From contig OZ017758.1 of assembly GCA_963969365.1 (NCBI GenBank), forward strand, positions 372,001-436,000: a stretch of DNA of 64,000 nt, given 5' to 3'. Of the stretch, positions 39,901 through 49,159 are shown in pieces; position 1 is the first letter of the stretch, and each line of letters starts with the position of its first letter. The DNA comes from Asterochloris sp. CNOR1. Its lineage: Eukaryota > Chlorophyta > Trebouxiophyceae > Trebouxiales > Trebouxiaceae. Position numbers and translations under genes: made by a program. A model generated the notes under the pieces. It saw only the letters and a program-made list of their open reading frames with translations, had not been told where the DNA came from and made no database searches.

Positions 39901-40597
39901 ACTCAGCCAGCGCCTGTGCCCGTGCATCTTGATGCAACATGGCTGGCTCGTCCCGGTAGTACTGCTTCTTGGGCCCCTGGCTGAGGGTGGCCCTAATGTG
40001 CTCCAAAAAGGCTCCCACAGCTGTCATGGCAGCCTTGGGGGCACCCACAAACCTGAAGGACGCCCCGCCTTTATCAAATCTGGCACCCTTGGCCCACGCT
40101 GCAAGCAGGGGAAGGGACAGCACTCAAGCGGCAGCACCAGGTATCATCACTTGGGGGCACACACAAGGAGCTTCTCCAGAAGCATGTGGGACCGGGCTTG
40201 ATGCCAGATGGCTGTGGGCCTGCAACCAGGACCTGCCCATGTGCAGGTTCATCTGCACAGTTGCCACACAGGTTGGAGCAGCACAATCTTGCCAGGCAGA
40301 TGGGCATTTCAATAATGCAGCGTTGACCGCCTTTCCTGTTGAGGGAGTGTAGGTGCTTTGGCAGCGTGTTGCTCAATGATATCCTCACGGGAGGTGCTGG
40401 ATCAGGTAATGCATTCAGAGCTCAAGTGTGAGGCGCCCACCCAGCAGAGGCTCGTTGGGGGCCATAGGAGCATCGATCCTGGCTTTGACTACATTGTTCT
40501 GCTCGTCCAGGAGCAGCGTTGGCCTGGGCAAGTCAGTGCCGTAGAAAGATGCAGGCTTCCTGCCTTTGTGCTGGGCCCGGTCCTGACTGATGCTCAT
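30981..40597 (-). CDS. HMG-box-like / Tudor-like chromatin protein
   Basis: Exons in transcription order: 40597-40441, 40098-39850, 39307-39193, 38808-38621, 38446-38308, 38150-37971, 36898-36754, 36441-36379, 35854-35294, 34728-34646, 33759-33439, 32864-32797, 32532-32276, 31853-31761 and 31146-30981 (TAG). Most junctions are in phase. The N-terminal half has two Trp/Lys/aromatic-rich helical segments of HMG-box character (around QALAEWKVLDDEGRRPFQQK and ALELYMMAKRDNKERWQKM). The middle is acidic (ETDEASEPEYDDEDEASDAD), then Ala/Lys/Pro-rich with KRGAA repeats, as in linker-type nuclear proteins. The C-terminus reads GHVLGRRRNWLWVAYSDGD followed by an acidic EEM, a Tudor-like fold used to read histone tails. 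I infer a nuclear DNA- or nucleosome-binding role; the exact family is not recognised. The second intron has a GC donor (39848-39849). The exon set between 34.6 and 33.8 kb may be incomplete. Minus exons at ~41203-40975 may extend the 5' end. Confidence 0.7.
35628..35674. repeat. 15 bp tandem repeat in coding sequence (KRGAA units)
   Basis: Three near-identical 15-base units on the plus strand read as KRGAA, KRGAA, KRGAA on the minus strand inside the exon 35294-35854. They add basic, flexible residues to the linker of the chromatin protein. Confidence 0.7.
38970..39012 (-). pseudogene. Decayed duplicate of a chromatin-gene exon inside its own intron
   Basis: On the minus strand, after a perfect TGCAG acceptor, the sequence follows the beginning of exon 38808-38621 (conserved blocks GGAGACAGAGGTGG versus GGAGGCAGAGGTGG, then GCATATGAG versus GCCTATGAG). 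It is two bases shorter, so the frame is lost. It lies between exons 39307-39193 and 38808-38621, as expected for a tandem exon duplication that has since decayed. Confidence 0.6.
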
Positions 40598-40974
40598 GGC
40601 TTCTGACTTGAGTTCTCCTCTCGGCTCGATTGCATTGCATTGACTGTGGATTCTAAATTCCTTTTCTAGTCACACAGTGCTGTGTGTACACGCTGCAGCT
40701 GCAATGTGATGGATGTCTCTCTGGCATCGGGAGGCCTGGACGATCTGCAGGCCTGAGAATGCCTTTTGATGATCGTGCCACCGCGGGTACGGCATGCGAG
40801 TTGATGGTGCAGTGTTTGCTGCAGAGTCCTCCAGCACCACTGCCACCTGAAATGTCATGCTGTGATACCCACCAAACTTAGTGCGCTGTGCACATGGCAA
40901 GCACCAGAGCTGCAATCAACGGTGCTGTCAAATAGTCAGCCCTGATTCGGCATGCTGCAAAGCTCAGGACTCAC

Positions 40975-41203
40975 ATGCTTCTATGGTGCCCCACTCTGAT
41001 GGGGTGTACAGGCTGCAGCCAGAGGCAGCAGATTCTGCAGCATAGTAGTCCAGCAGCAATGTGACATGCACCCACTTCTTGGCTGAACTCTGGAACTGCT
41101 GAGCAGCACAGGTGGCTGGTGCAGCTGCTGGGAGAGCCAGCAGAGCGTGCTGCATGCACTTCTTCTCACATGCCCATTTGCCTGCTTGGCTCTTTGTGCA
41201 CAT
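40975..41203 (-). CDS. Possible upstream exon(s) of the chromatin gene, or a separate small minus-strand gene
   Basis: A minus frame starting at ATG 41203 contains a stretch of protein-like composition, AKKWVHVTLLLDYYAAESAA, then LYTPSEWGTIEA. It stops at a good GTGAGT donor just above 40975. A CTGCTCAG acceptor at about 41103 would instead make 40975-41102 an internal exon. Joined in phase with a short exon near 40840-40870 and an acceptor just before 40597, it would extend the chromatin protein N-terminally. No family is recognised. The start codon overlaps that of a weak plus-strand frame, so only one of the two need be real. Confidence 0.35.
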
Positions 41204-41853
41204 GTTGGAGCAGCAGACGCAGCTGGCCTACCTGCTGAGCACGCTAGAGCGCCCAGAGGTCCAGCAGGACACGCTCAAGAAGGCTGTGAGCCCAATGTGG
41301 CACAACCCTGCAGGAGGATGCAAACAGGAAGAGAGAGGCCTTGTTTGCAACAGCAAAAGGTGGTGAGCTGATGCCTGCTTCAAGGGCAACCCTGTTGTGG
41401 CTGGAGGCTGGTCACCAAGAACAACTGCGTTGTGTGATGGACCAAGACTTGTGGAACAATCAGCCTGAGCTTCAGCCTGAGCTTGGCGTCAAGTCATTGC
41501 CTCTGCTGGCGGATGTGAGAGCAGACACAGCTTACAGGCCTGGCCAGAGCGTCTTGATTGATCAGCACGGTCAGCGGCCAGGCACTGAGGGCTTTTGCTG
41601 TCAGTGGAGCACCTTATGGTCGAGCTTGGCGACTGTTCTGTGTGTTGGCCTGCAGAGGTGGTGTGCACCGCCACCTGCACGCATGACGTGGTTGCAGCAG
41701 AGCCCTCTTTGCCGTGTGGGTCACCTGGAGCAAGAGCTGCACCACAAGCGACGGATGGTGAGGTGCTTGATGGCAGCTGTGTGCATCAGCTGCACCAGCG
41801 AGCAGAGCAGCCGTTCTGAGGTCATGACATGGCACTGTGCCATGGGCCTGTGA
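41202..41853 (+). CDS. Weakly supported hypothetical gene
   Basis: The ATG at 41202 opens a short helical frame (MLEQQTQLAYLLSTLERPEV) that ends at a GTGAGC donor after 41285. A separate uninterrupted frame of 170 codons runs 41341-41853 and includes LPLLADVRADTAYRPGQSV and the coiled-coil-like HLEQELHHKRRM. I see no known domain and no decisive splice linking the two. It could be a real two-exon gene facing the chromatin gene, or chance open frames in GC-rich DNA. Plus frames further on (to about 42080) are equally unproven. Confidence 0.25.
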
Positions 41854-42595
41854 GTCCAGTTGACTTGGACAAGAGCAGTCAGCTGCTGCTAGTGCCTCTG
41901 AAGCAAAGTGCAGCTCCCAGTGGTGGTCAGCCAGCTGTGCAGCCCCTCTCAGCGCCCTGCCATGGCGCAGGGCTTGACAACATTCTGCAGCTGGCAGAAA
42001 GCATCTCCCTTTGGGAGACCCTGCTGGCTGCCCACCTCGACACCCAATGTACACTCCCAAAGGCGCTGCGGCTAGGGTGTTAGAGAATGCAGCTGGCGTT
42101 CTGCCCCCTGTCTTGCGTCCATGGTCTTGATTGCATAGACAGTGCAGGATTCAGACATGTTTGCAAAGAGGTTCATGATTCCCGCACAGAGCTCCTCACT
42201 TGTTTTCTGCTGTTGCACAACAGCAGCTTTTTATTGCTTTGCTGTGTTGTTATGCTGCCAAAGCCTCAGTTAAGCCCCCTTCTTCGCAAAGTTGCCACTC
42301 CTTACCCCTGTGCATTTACTGCTCCAGCCCGCGTGAATTGGAGAAATGAAGCCTCAATGTTATATCATGCCTTACCGGACTGAAGGTGGCTAACAAATTA
42401 CACCATGATGGAAAGATATTTACAATCATCTGAAAAGCAGTGAAATGACACCAGCATAGTACATACAATACACCAATGCCTTACCAACTTCATATTAGTG
42501 CAGCAGCGCGGAGCATCAAAATTTTAGGGCAAAACAAACTAACAATTATCTATGTGTAGCAGCACGTGCATGAATCATGTTATGGCACTCTGCAG

Positions 42596-45500
42596 TCAGA
42601 TCTGCTTGCTGTCAGATTTGTTGGGTGCAGCCCAATCTGCAGCATTCTGCTTCAGAAACATGCTCATGGTCTCACACAAAGGGAAAGCCTCTACAGTTGT
42701 CAAACATGCCGCCCACGACATGCTGAAAAAGCCAACCAGCATGATGCTGGCACTGTCAGTACATGGCTCATGCATTCTGTTCACATTTCATGAAATTGCT
42801 GGCTAGCCCCATGTGCAAAAAGGTCTGCACACCTGAGATGAGGATATGCCTAATCCTTTGCTTCTGTCTGCCAGCGGTGACATCTCCACCCCCTACAGCA
42901 AACACACTGCACGATGTACAATTCAGGTCATGCAGCACCCACATCCCATGTCTGCTGGAGGTCTGCCCAAAAGAGAATCTGCTTGCTCATGGTGGTTGTG
43001 CTTGATCAGAGCATGCACTGGCTGAGCAGCAGGCAGTGCTACATGCCATCAGATGCATTTGAGGAAAAGCTGACTGACGGAAGTCCCATGCTCATCCGTT
43101 GTCTGCAGTGCCATGTGACAGCACCACTGCCAGGACAGACTGATCACCATCTGCTTCTCCCTGTCCCCCATCTGAAAGATTTCCTTCTCCAAGAGCCCCA
43201 CCCAGGACCGGTGCAGGGGCAGCGGGCTCCACAGGTGGCCCAAGTCTGCCACCTGCAGAATCAGGGTTTCAGTCAGTCCCACCTTGGCCGCAGGCAGGTG
43301 CACCGTCTGAGTGTGGCTTTTACTTGCCACCTGCAGGGCATGTATACACGATGCTGTGTCTCAGGTGGGGCTGAGATGGAGCACAATGCAGGGGTACTGA
43401 CGACACATGGGTCCAAACTTGCCAGGACCTGTCCCCATCAAGATGGCATGTCTCACAGAGCATCGCAGGCCTCTTGCAGCAGCGGTGGTCTGCACCTGTG
43501 GCCCAAATCGGCATGTCAAATGAAGATGACATGTCCCAGCCAAACTCCCCAAGGCTGCATGCATGGCCAGCAGGCGCCACATGCAGCCCAAGTCTACCCT
43601 CTGCATGTCCCATCAAATGACGTTCACTGGCAGAGCCTGCCTGGCCACATGCGGAGGCAGCGGTCCCCAAATGTGGCCCCGGTCTACCAGTTCGATGCAG
43701 CTAAAGCCTACCAGGTCCGTTGCAGCAGCAGTGGTGACTATGTGCAGCCCATGTCTGCCACCTGCTCTGCAACCCAGCAGCCCACATTTGGGCGCCAGGC
43801 TGCACACCCGTGGAATCCTGGCGGCATTTCCGAGCATGCCAGCGAGCGCTACAGATTGCCAGCTTCATAGTCATCGTCAGCATCAGATCGAGGGGCAACG
43901 CGTCAAGCCTGCCTCCAGCACACCACTAGTCTATCATCCTGTTGCATCTTTGCCGTCCCTCGCACAAGCTGCAGCAGTGTTAGGCATGCTGCGACCACGG
44001 CAATGTACCTGGTGTGGAGCTCACCTTGATTGCCATGCCCAGCACCACCTGCAATGTGGACAGATCTCCATTCCAGTCCCCTCCAGCCATCAGCCGCAGC
44101 TGGAATCGCGTGACAGTGCTGAAGTGCTGCTGCATGTCCTTCTGCAGCACCATGCCGATGCACAGCTTGCGCACAAGTCGGCGAGCCTGCAGGCCACAGA
44201 GCATGGGGTTGGGCGAGTGCATTAACCCCGGCACTGGCCCAGCACTTCACTTGCTGCAGCATGTAGCCACTCAAAAGAACTACTCAGCACTGCAGCAGCT
44301 GCTGAAAATAACAATTTTGCAGTCAGCACTTGAGCTGTCCTAGGCCTGTGTATTGCAAAGCCTGCTGCCTTTGGCTCCTTGAGGAACCGTTCACCACTCA
44401 AAAAGCAGCAAATTCATCTTCATGAGTCTGTATGAGCAAACTTGGCAACAAGCGCTTCTGACTGTGGCTCTTTGAAGCGGCCGCTCAGCTATTGAAGTGC
44501 TGCTAAATCTGGGGTACTCAAGCAACCATCAGCAGTGTTCTGGCCTCCCTGGGTCCAAGGCCAGCAGGCAAGCCCACAGACTCACCTCCTGAGGCAGCGC
44601 CTGCATGAAGTCAAGTTCGGGGTCCTGTAGCAACAGAAAAGCTGCCGCGACATGGTAGTTCTCGAGGGGACTGCTGTCATTGTATGTGGTTCTCAAAGGG
44701 TTGCTGACCTGCATGGCACCAGATCAGATCAGACCGGGGTGCAGCAGCACACTGCAGATCCAAAGTATTTTGCCTTGGGATAGCACGAGCAAACACAGCT
44801 GTGTGCAGCAGCGAAGAACGCCCCAACTCGGCCTCAGATTTAGCGCAGGGGCGTGATGCATCTGCAAAACAGGCTGCCACTGAGAAGACAGCATTTGTCT
44901 ATTGCTTGCAAATCTGGGAAAACCCCCAACACAGGCCGACTGAGCCAATGGGGCAGGATGCAACTGACTGGGAAGCCGCTGCCAGCCGCCCCATGGCATG
45001 GACAATGCTGCTAGGATGCCAGTAGCGCAGTACAGCAGCAAAGCAGAGATGACAGCAAGCCTCCACCTTGATCAGGAAGTCTGTGGTGACTCCCAGATGC
45101 CCCCGGTCGTGCACAGCTGCTGCCAGGATGGCGCTGAGCAGAAGGATGTCACGAGAGGCACTGGCGCAGGCCAAGCTGTCTGCCACGCCTCCCGTCGTCA
45201 TCACCTTGTGCAGGCTGAACACGACGGCCGCAGCATGCGAGGAGTTGTGGTCAGGGCGAGGCCCGTACCTGTGTGGCAGGAGCCCACATCAAGGCACTGG
45301 ATGTCGCTGGCTGGTAGGGCAGCAGGTCTTGATGGCTGTGCTGGCTGTGGCTCATGGCCGGCTGGAGCACTCTGCCCCAGCGCCATGCAGCTGTCTGCTT
45401 GGCACAAGTGCATGGCCACAGCAGCAACCATTGCATCTGAACGCATGGGCCTGCCACAAGTGGCTTGTGCGGCAGGCCTGCCAGCTCACAAGGCAAGCTG

Positions 45501-48500
45501 CAGCACGTGGCTGGATTGCCATGCAGTCCCCTGCAGGAATGCATGTGCAAATACATGCAGAACAGCACCCTTAGGGGGTTGAAAGCGGCGTCCTGTGTCC
45601 CACTGGGCTCCGCAGTCTGCCTGCTGCGGCTGCATCTCACCCATTCTGCACCTGCTGCATGAAGTGCTGCAGCTCGGAACATTCCAGCTGCAGGCGCTGC
45701 ACCAGGCCCTCATGCTGCAGCAGCCAGCACACCAGCGTGCTGAGCGCATTGCCCATCGTGGCAGCCTCCAGCTCAAAGATGTCCAGCTGCCACTCGTCCC
45801 AGGCCGCCACCAGCAGCTGCTTGGCTGCTGCCGGGGGCGACACACAGGGCAGCTCCTCATAGACGCCCTGCTGGGAAGGCTGGTGCTGCTCGCGACCCCT
45901 GCTCGACCCTGGCCGCGACCCCTCTAATGCCTTGCTGCTGCCCTCTGCATGGAAGCCAAGAGCCCCCAGGAGCACAAGACGAGCCTCTGCTGAGAGGCTG
46001 GGGTCAGCCATCAGCCTCTGCTGATACTGGGCTGGCGCTAAGCTGTACAGGTCTGCAGTGTTCATCAGGCTGCTCTCCAGCTGGCGCAGGCTTTCCATGG
46101 ACACCCTGCTGCCCTGCAGACAGGTAGTAGCCGTGTCAGACTGGCTTCCTGCTGCATAAGCATTTAGTACTCCAAATGTCAGGCAGCTTGCTTCGTGGTA
46201 AGGTATGAAGTGCCTGCCAAGGGGACCACATGCACCAGCGCCTGGCAAAGTGGCACCCCACAGGCACTGAGTGAAGGACCGACGGCACCAGACTCAGAAA
46301 GTTTCAGCTCACCTTTGCTCAAGCCTGGGCTTGCAGCTCAAGGCAACAGAAGGTGGCAGACCATCGACTCGTGCAGGCAGCTGCACCCTGCACCTGCACG
46401 CCAAGAAGCCCCTCACAGGCTGTAGAGAGAGTCCTGAGCTGACCTTCAGCAAATGGTCGACAACAGCCGGCATGGCGCTGACAGGCGGCATCTCAGCCGC
46501 CCTCACTGCTGCTGCCTTCTCCAACACCTGCGTCAACAACGCTGCTTCCTATCCATGCATGGTCTGGCAGCAGCTCGGCACAAGCCTTGTCGCAGGTTGA
46601 AACGCACATGCATGGCATGTGCACGATGCCGCAGGGCACCGGAGCGGAACACCGTGCACCTTGGGTGCACCCCCTGGTGCAGGGACATGGTGAGGCACTG
46701 GCAGCGCGTGCCTGCCAGAGGCAGGTCACTGCTCAGTGCACAGCGCATCGTTCGGCGGATGCTTAAATAGTACATAATGCCACCATGAGTCCAGCTGCGC
46801 TCTCTACATCAGTGAGTGCAAAGGCGTGACAGGGCAAGTGCAAGCAATGTGCTGAGCAAAGAGGCAAGTACTTGGGTCATGTCAGCAATGTGATGTGTGT
46901 GCTGTGCAGTGCCGCTATCAGTCCAGCTGCCGGTCAGTGTCTGCAAGACCAAATGCAAATGCATGACAAGCCCAGTGCAGGAGCCATGCTGGACAACACT
47001 TGTGCTGATGGCTGCCACCAGGCTGGCCATGTGTCCTCTGACGTCAACATCGGGCACGGTTCCACAGCGGATCCTGCAGGATGCTGCAACCGCACTGCAG
47101 GCAAGGTTCAGGGTCACCCCCAGCGCACCTCAGGCTCCAGGTCCATCTCCTGGCAGAGGCAGATGCACTTTTCGCAGCCGGCTGCGACATTGCTCAACTT
47201 GATCTGTAGGTGGCAAGCCTCCTTGCCATGGCTGGATGTGACAAGCGAGTAAGCGGGATGATAGCCAGGTTCCAGCAAGCGAGCAGACAAACAGATGCCA
47301 CTTGCCTGGGCTAGACTTTAGAGCTGATTGCCGGGCCCAGGCCCAATGCTGCTGGCATGCAAAAGGATTTGGACAGGACACCTGCCCCAAAACCTGGTGC
47401 AGCCAGCAGGTGAAGCGCAAAGACACTGCCCCTGCCTCACGGTCAAGCATGGCCAGAGGGCAAGCAGACAGACACAGAGACCGGTCGCACACATGCTGTC
47501 GCCTAGTCAGCAGGGCTCACCTCACAGGCCTGAATGAGGCCTTCCCTGTGAGGGTGGCGTATGGCAGGGAAGAGCAGGCTGCGTTGGCCGACGACATGGA
47601 TTGCAACGCCGTCCTCCTCCACTTGCCTGCATGGCGAACAGCATTGCCTTGGCTGCAAAGCCTGTCCCAAAGAGCACCTTACGCAAGCAGGACATGAGCG
47701 CAGGGCAGCAGCTCAGTGCATCAGATGCCTCAGACAAAGTACCAGACTTTGGCAGCATGCCGCCGCTTCACATGTCATGCGGTCGAGTTTCCAATAAAGC
47801 GCTGGGATGCCACCTCCATAGCAATGCCCCTTGGTGCGCATTCCAGCCAGAACTATCCTGTGCAGCATGAGGCAACAGGCAGCACGCTGCAGCTGCAGTG
47901 CAGGACAGCGCAAGGCAAGCTGCAAGGCTCAGCTGAGCTTGCCCATCTGGCAGCGATGCCGACTACAGCAGGCAGCAACGCAACCCCTCTGACCTAAAAC
48001 ACTGCATAGTTTTCTCCATGTGAGCCCCGAGGCGCCCAGACAGCCCTGGGATGAACTCAGCCCAGCAAAAGCCTTGTACCTGGCCAAACTGCTTCACGGC
48101 CACCTTGTTGCACCACACGCTGGTTGAGCTGCGCTCCTCAAAAGCAAAGGCCAGCCAAGGGGACTCATGCAGCACGTTGGTCACCTGGCCCAGGTGCAGC
48201 AGCTGTGGCTGGCCCAGGTGCCTGTCATTCTGCAACAAGGGCAACAGTTGCTGGACGCAAGCCCGTCTGCTCCTGCTGGCGGTCCTACCTGCAGCTACAG
48301 CATCAGCTGCTGGACAGACATTCCTGCCCCGGTACTGCTCCACCTGTACAGATACTCCTGCCCGGGTACTGCTCCACCTGTAACAGATGCTACTGGGGAG
48401 GGCAAGCAATGCGTGCTGCAGGCAAGCATGGTGAGCAGCCTCCTGGGTTCCTGTAGGCAAGGCAGCTGCACGGGATTTGTCGAGCCTTTGTGGCAGTGCT

Positions 48501-48983
48501 GCCAGTGCGAGGACAATGCTGCATGCAACTGCAGTGCAACCATTGATTCACACGTTGGGCGCTGACCTTCATCCAGAACTGGCCTACAGATCTCCAGGTC
48601 CCTCCAGCCAGCTTCACATCATCAAGCTCCTCACGCGAGGGCATCAGCTGTCCTTCAACTCCTGAGCAAGGGTGCACTGTGCATACCTCCTGCCTAACCA
48701 TCTGCAAAGCCATCCCTGCAAACCAGCCCGGCTAGCTGAGCTGTTCAGGTGAGACAGACCAAGGCTTCAAACATGCAGCCCATGCAAACTCCTACCTGAA
48801 TTCAGGGGAAGGACAGACTCTCTCCTCTGAAAGTAAGCTCAGACTTTTGAGCGGGTTGCAATGAATCAACAATGCAGATGGCCGTCCAGCGGCATCAGTG
48901 CCGAGTGCATTGCTGATTAAAGCCATGCAGAGCTGCCACGTGGTTAGCGCATAGCTTGGGAGAGCTAAAACGGTGGTGAGCAT
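42596..48983 (-). CDS. Class I 3',5'-cyclic nucleotide phosphodiesterase
   Basis: Exons recognised: 48661-48567, 48229-48080, 47626-47521, 47203-47129, 46527-46444, 46113-45641, 45268-45067, 44708-44586, 44186-44025, 43252-43148 and 42752-42596 (TGA). The ATG at 48983 is a possible start. The catalytic domain begins WDEWQLDIFELEAAT. It then shows the metal-ligand histidines HNSSHAA and AAAVHDRGHLG, followed by TTDFLIK, the substrate-side YNDSSPLENYH, LCIGMVLQKDMQQHF, VADLGHLWSPLPLHRSW and FQMGDREKQM. These match class I PDE HD domains that hydrolyse cAMP and/or cGMP to the 5' monophosphate. The usual ENHH is ENYH here. The C-terminal exon (GFFSMSWAACLTTVEAFP) fits the family end. Upstream exons (WLAFAFEERSSTSVWCNK, VEEDGVAIHVVGQRSLLFP) suggest an N-terminal sensor-like region of unknown family. 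The join between 43148 and 42752 is unresolved; a GLPSVSF-like segment near 43060 is out of phase by one base. Confidence 0.82.
43310..43830 (-). repeat. Array of decayed copies of a phosphodiesterase exon
   Basis: Read on the minus strand, the intron between exons 44186-44025 and 43252-43148 repeats versions of the downstream exon start VADLGHLWSPLPLH. Examples are LVDRGHIWGPLPPH near 43680, RVDLGC plus WRLLAMH near 43590, ADLGHRCRPPLLQ near 43510, and VADMGCT-stop-SPLLLQ near 43755. Spacing is about 70-90 bp. One copy near 43445 also retains the end of the exon (ATCTTGATGGGGACAGG versus ATCTTTCAGATGGGGGACAGG). The copies carry stops and frame shifts, so they look like non-functional tandem exon duplicates. 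Confidence 0.7.
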
Positions 48984-48992
48984 CAGACAGGC

Positions 48993-49026
48993 AATTACAA
49001 GATCTCAATTACAAGATCTCGACGTC
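48993..49026. promoter_or_regulatory. Tandem 14 bp repeat and GACGTC core in the divergent promoter
   Basis: AATTACAAGATCTC occurs twice back to back (48993-49006 and 49007-49020) and is followed directly by GACGTC at 49021-49026. An ACGT core of this kind is the typical site for bZIP factors of the CRE/TGA type. It lies between the phosphodiesterase start (48983, minus) and the oxidoreductase start (49160, plus), so it could control both. The role is inferred. Confidence 0.45.
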
Positions 49027-49159
49027 ATTGCGAAATCTTGCTTACAGAAACGAAATGCTCCCTGACCAAGCCTCCTAGTTGTTGGGCCCAAACCAAGCTT
49101 GTGCAGATCCAAGACAGTCTGTACTGCAAGCCAGTGTGCAGAGCCAAGCAATCAGTCTG

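Noticed and set aside
42914-43870. 318-codon plus-strand open frame
   Set aside because: It lies antisense to the phosphodiesterase exon 43148-43252 and its decayed copies. Its repeats are explained by those copies and it has no recognisable domain.
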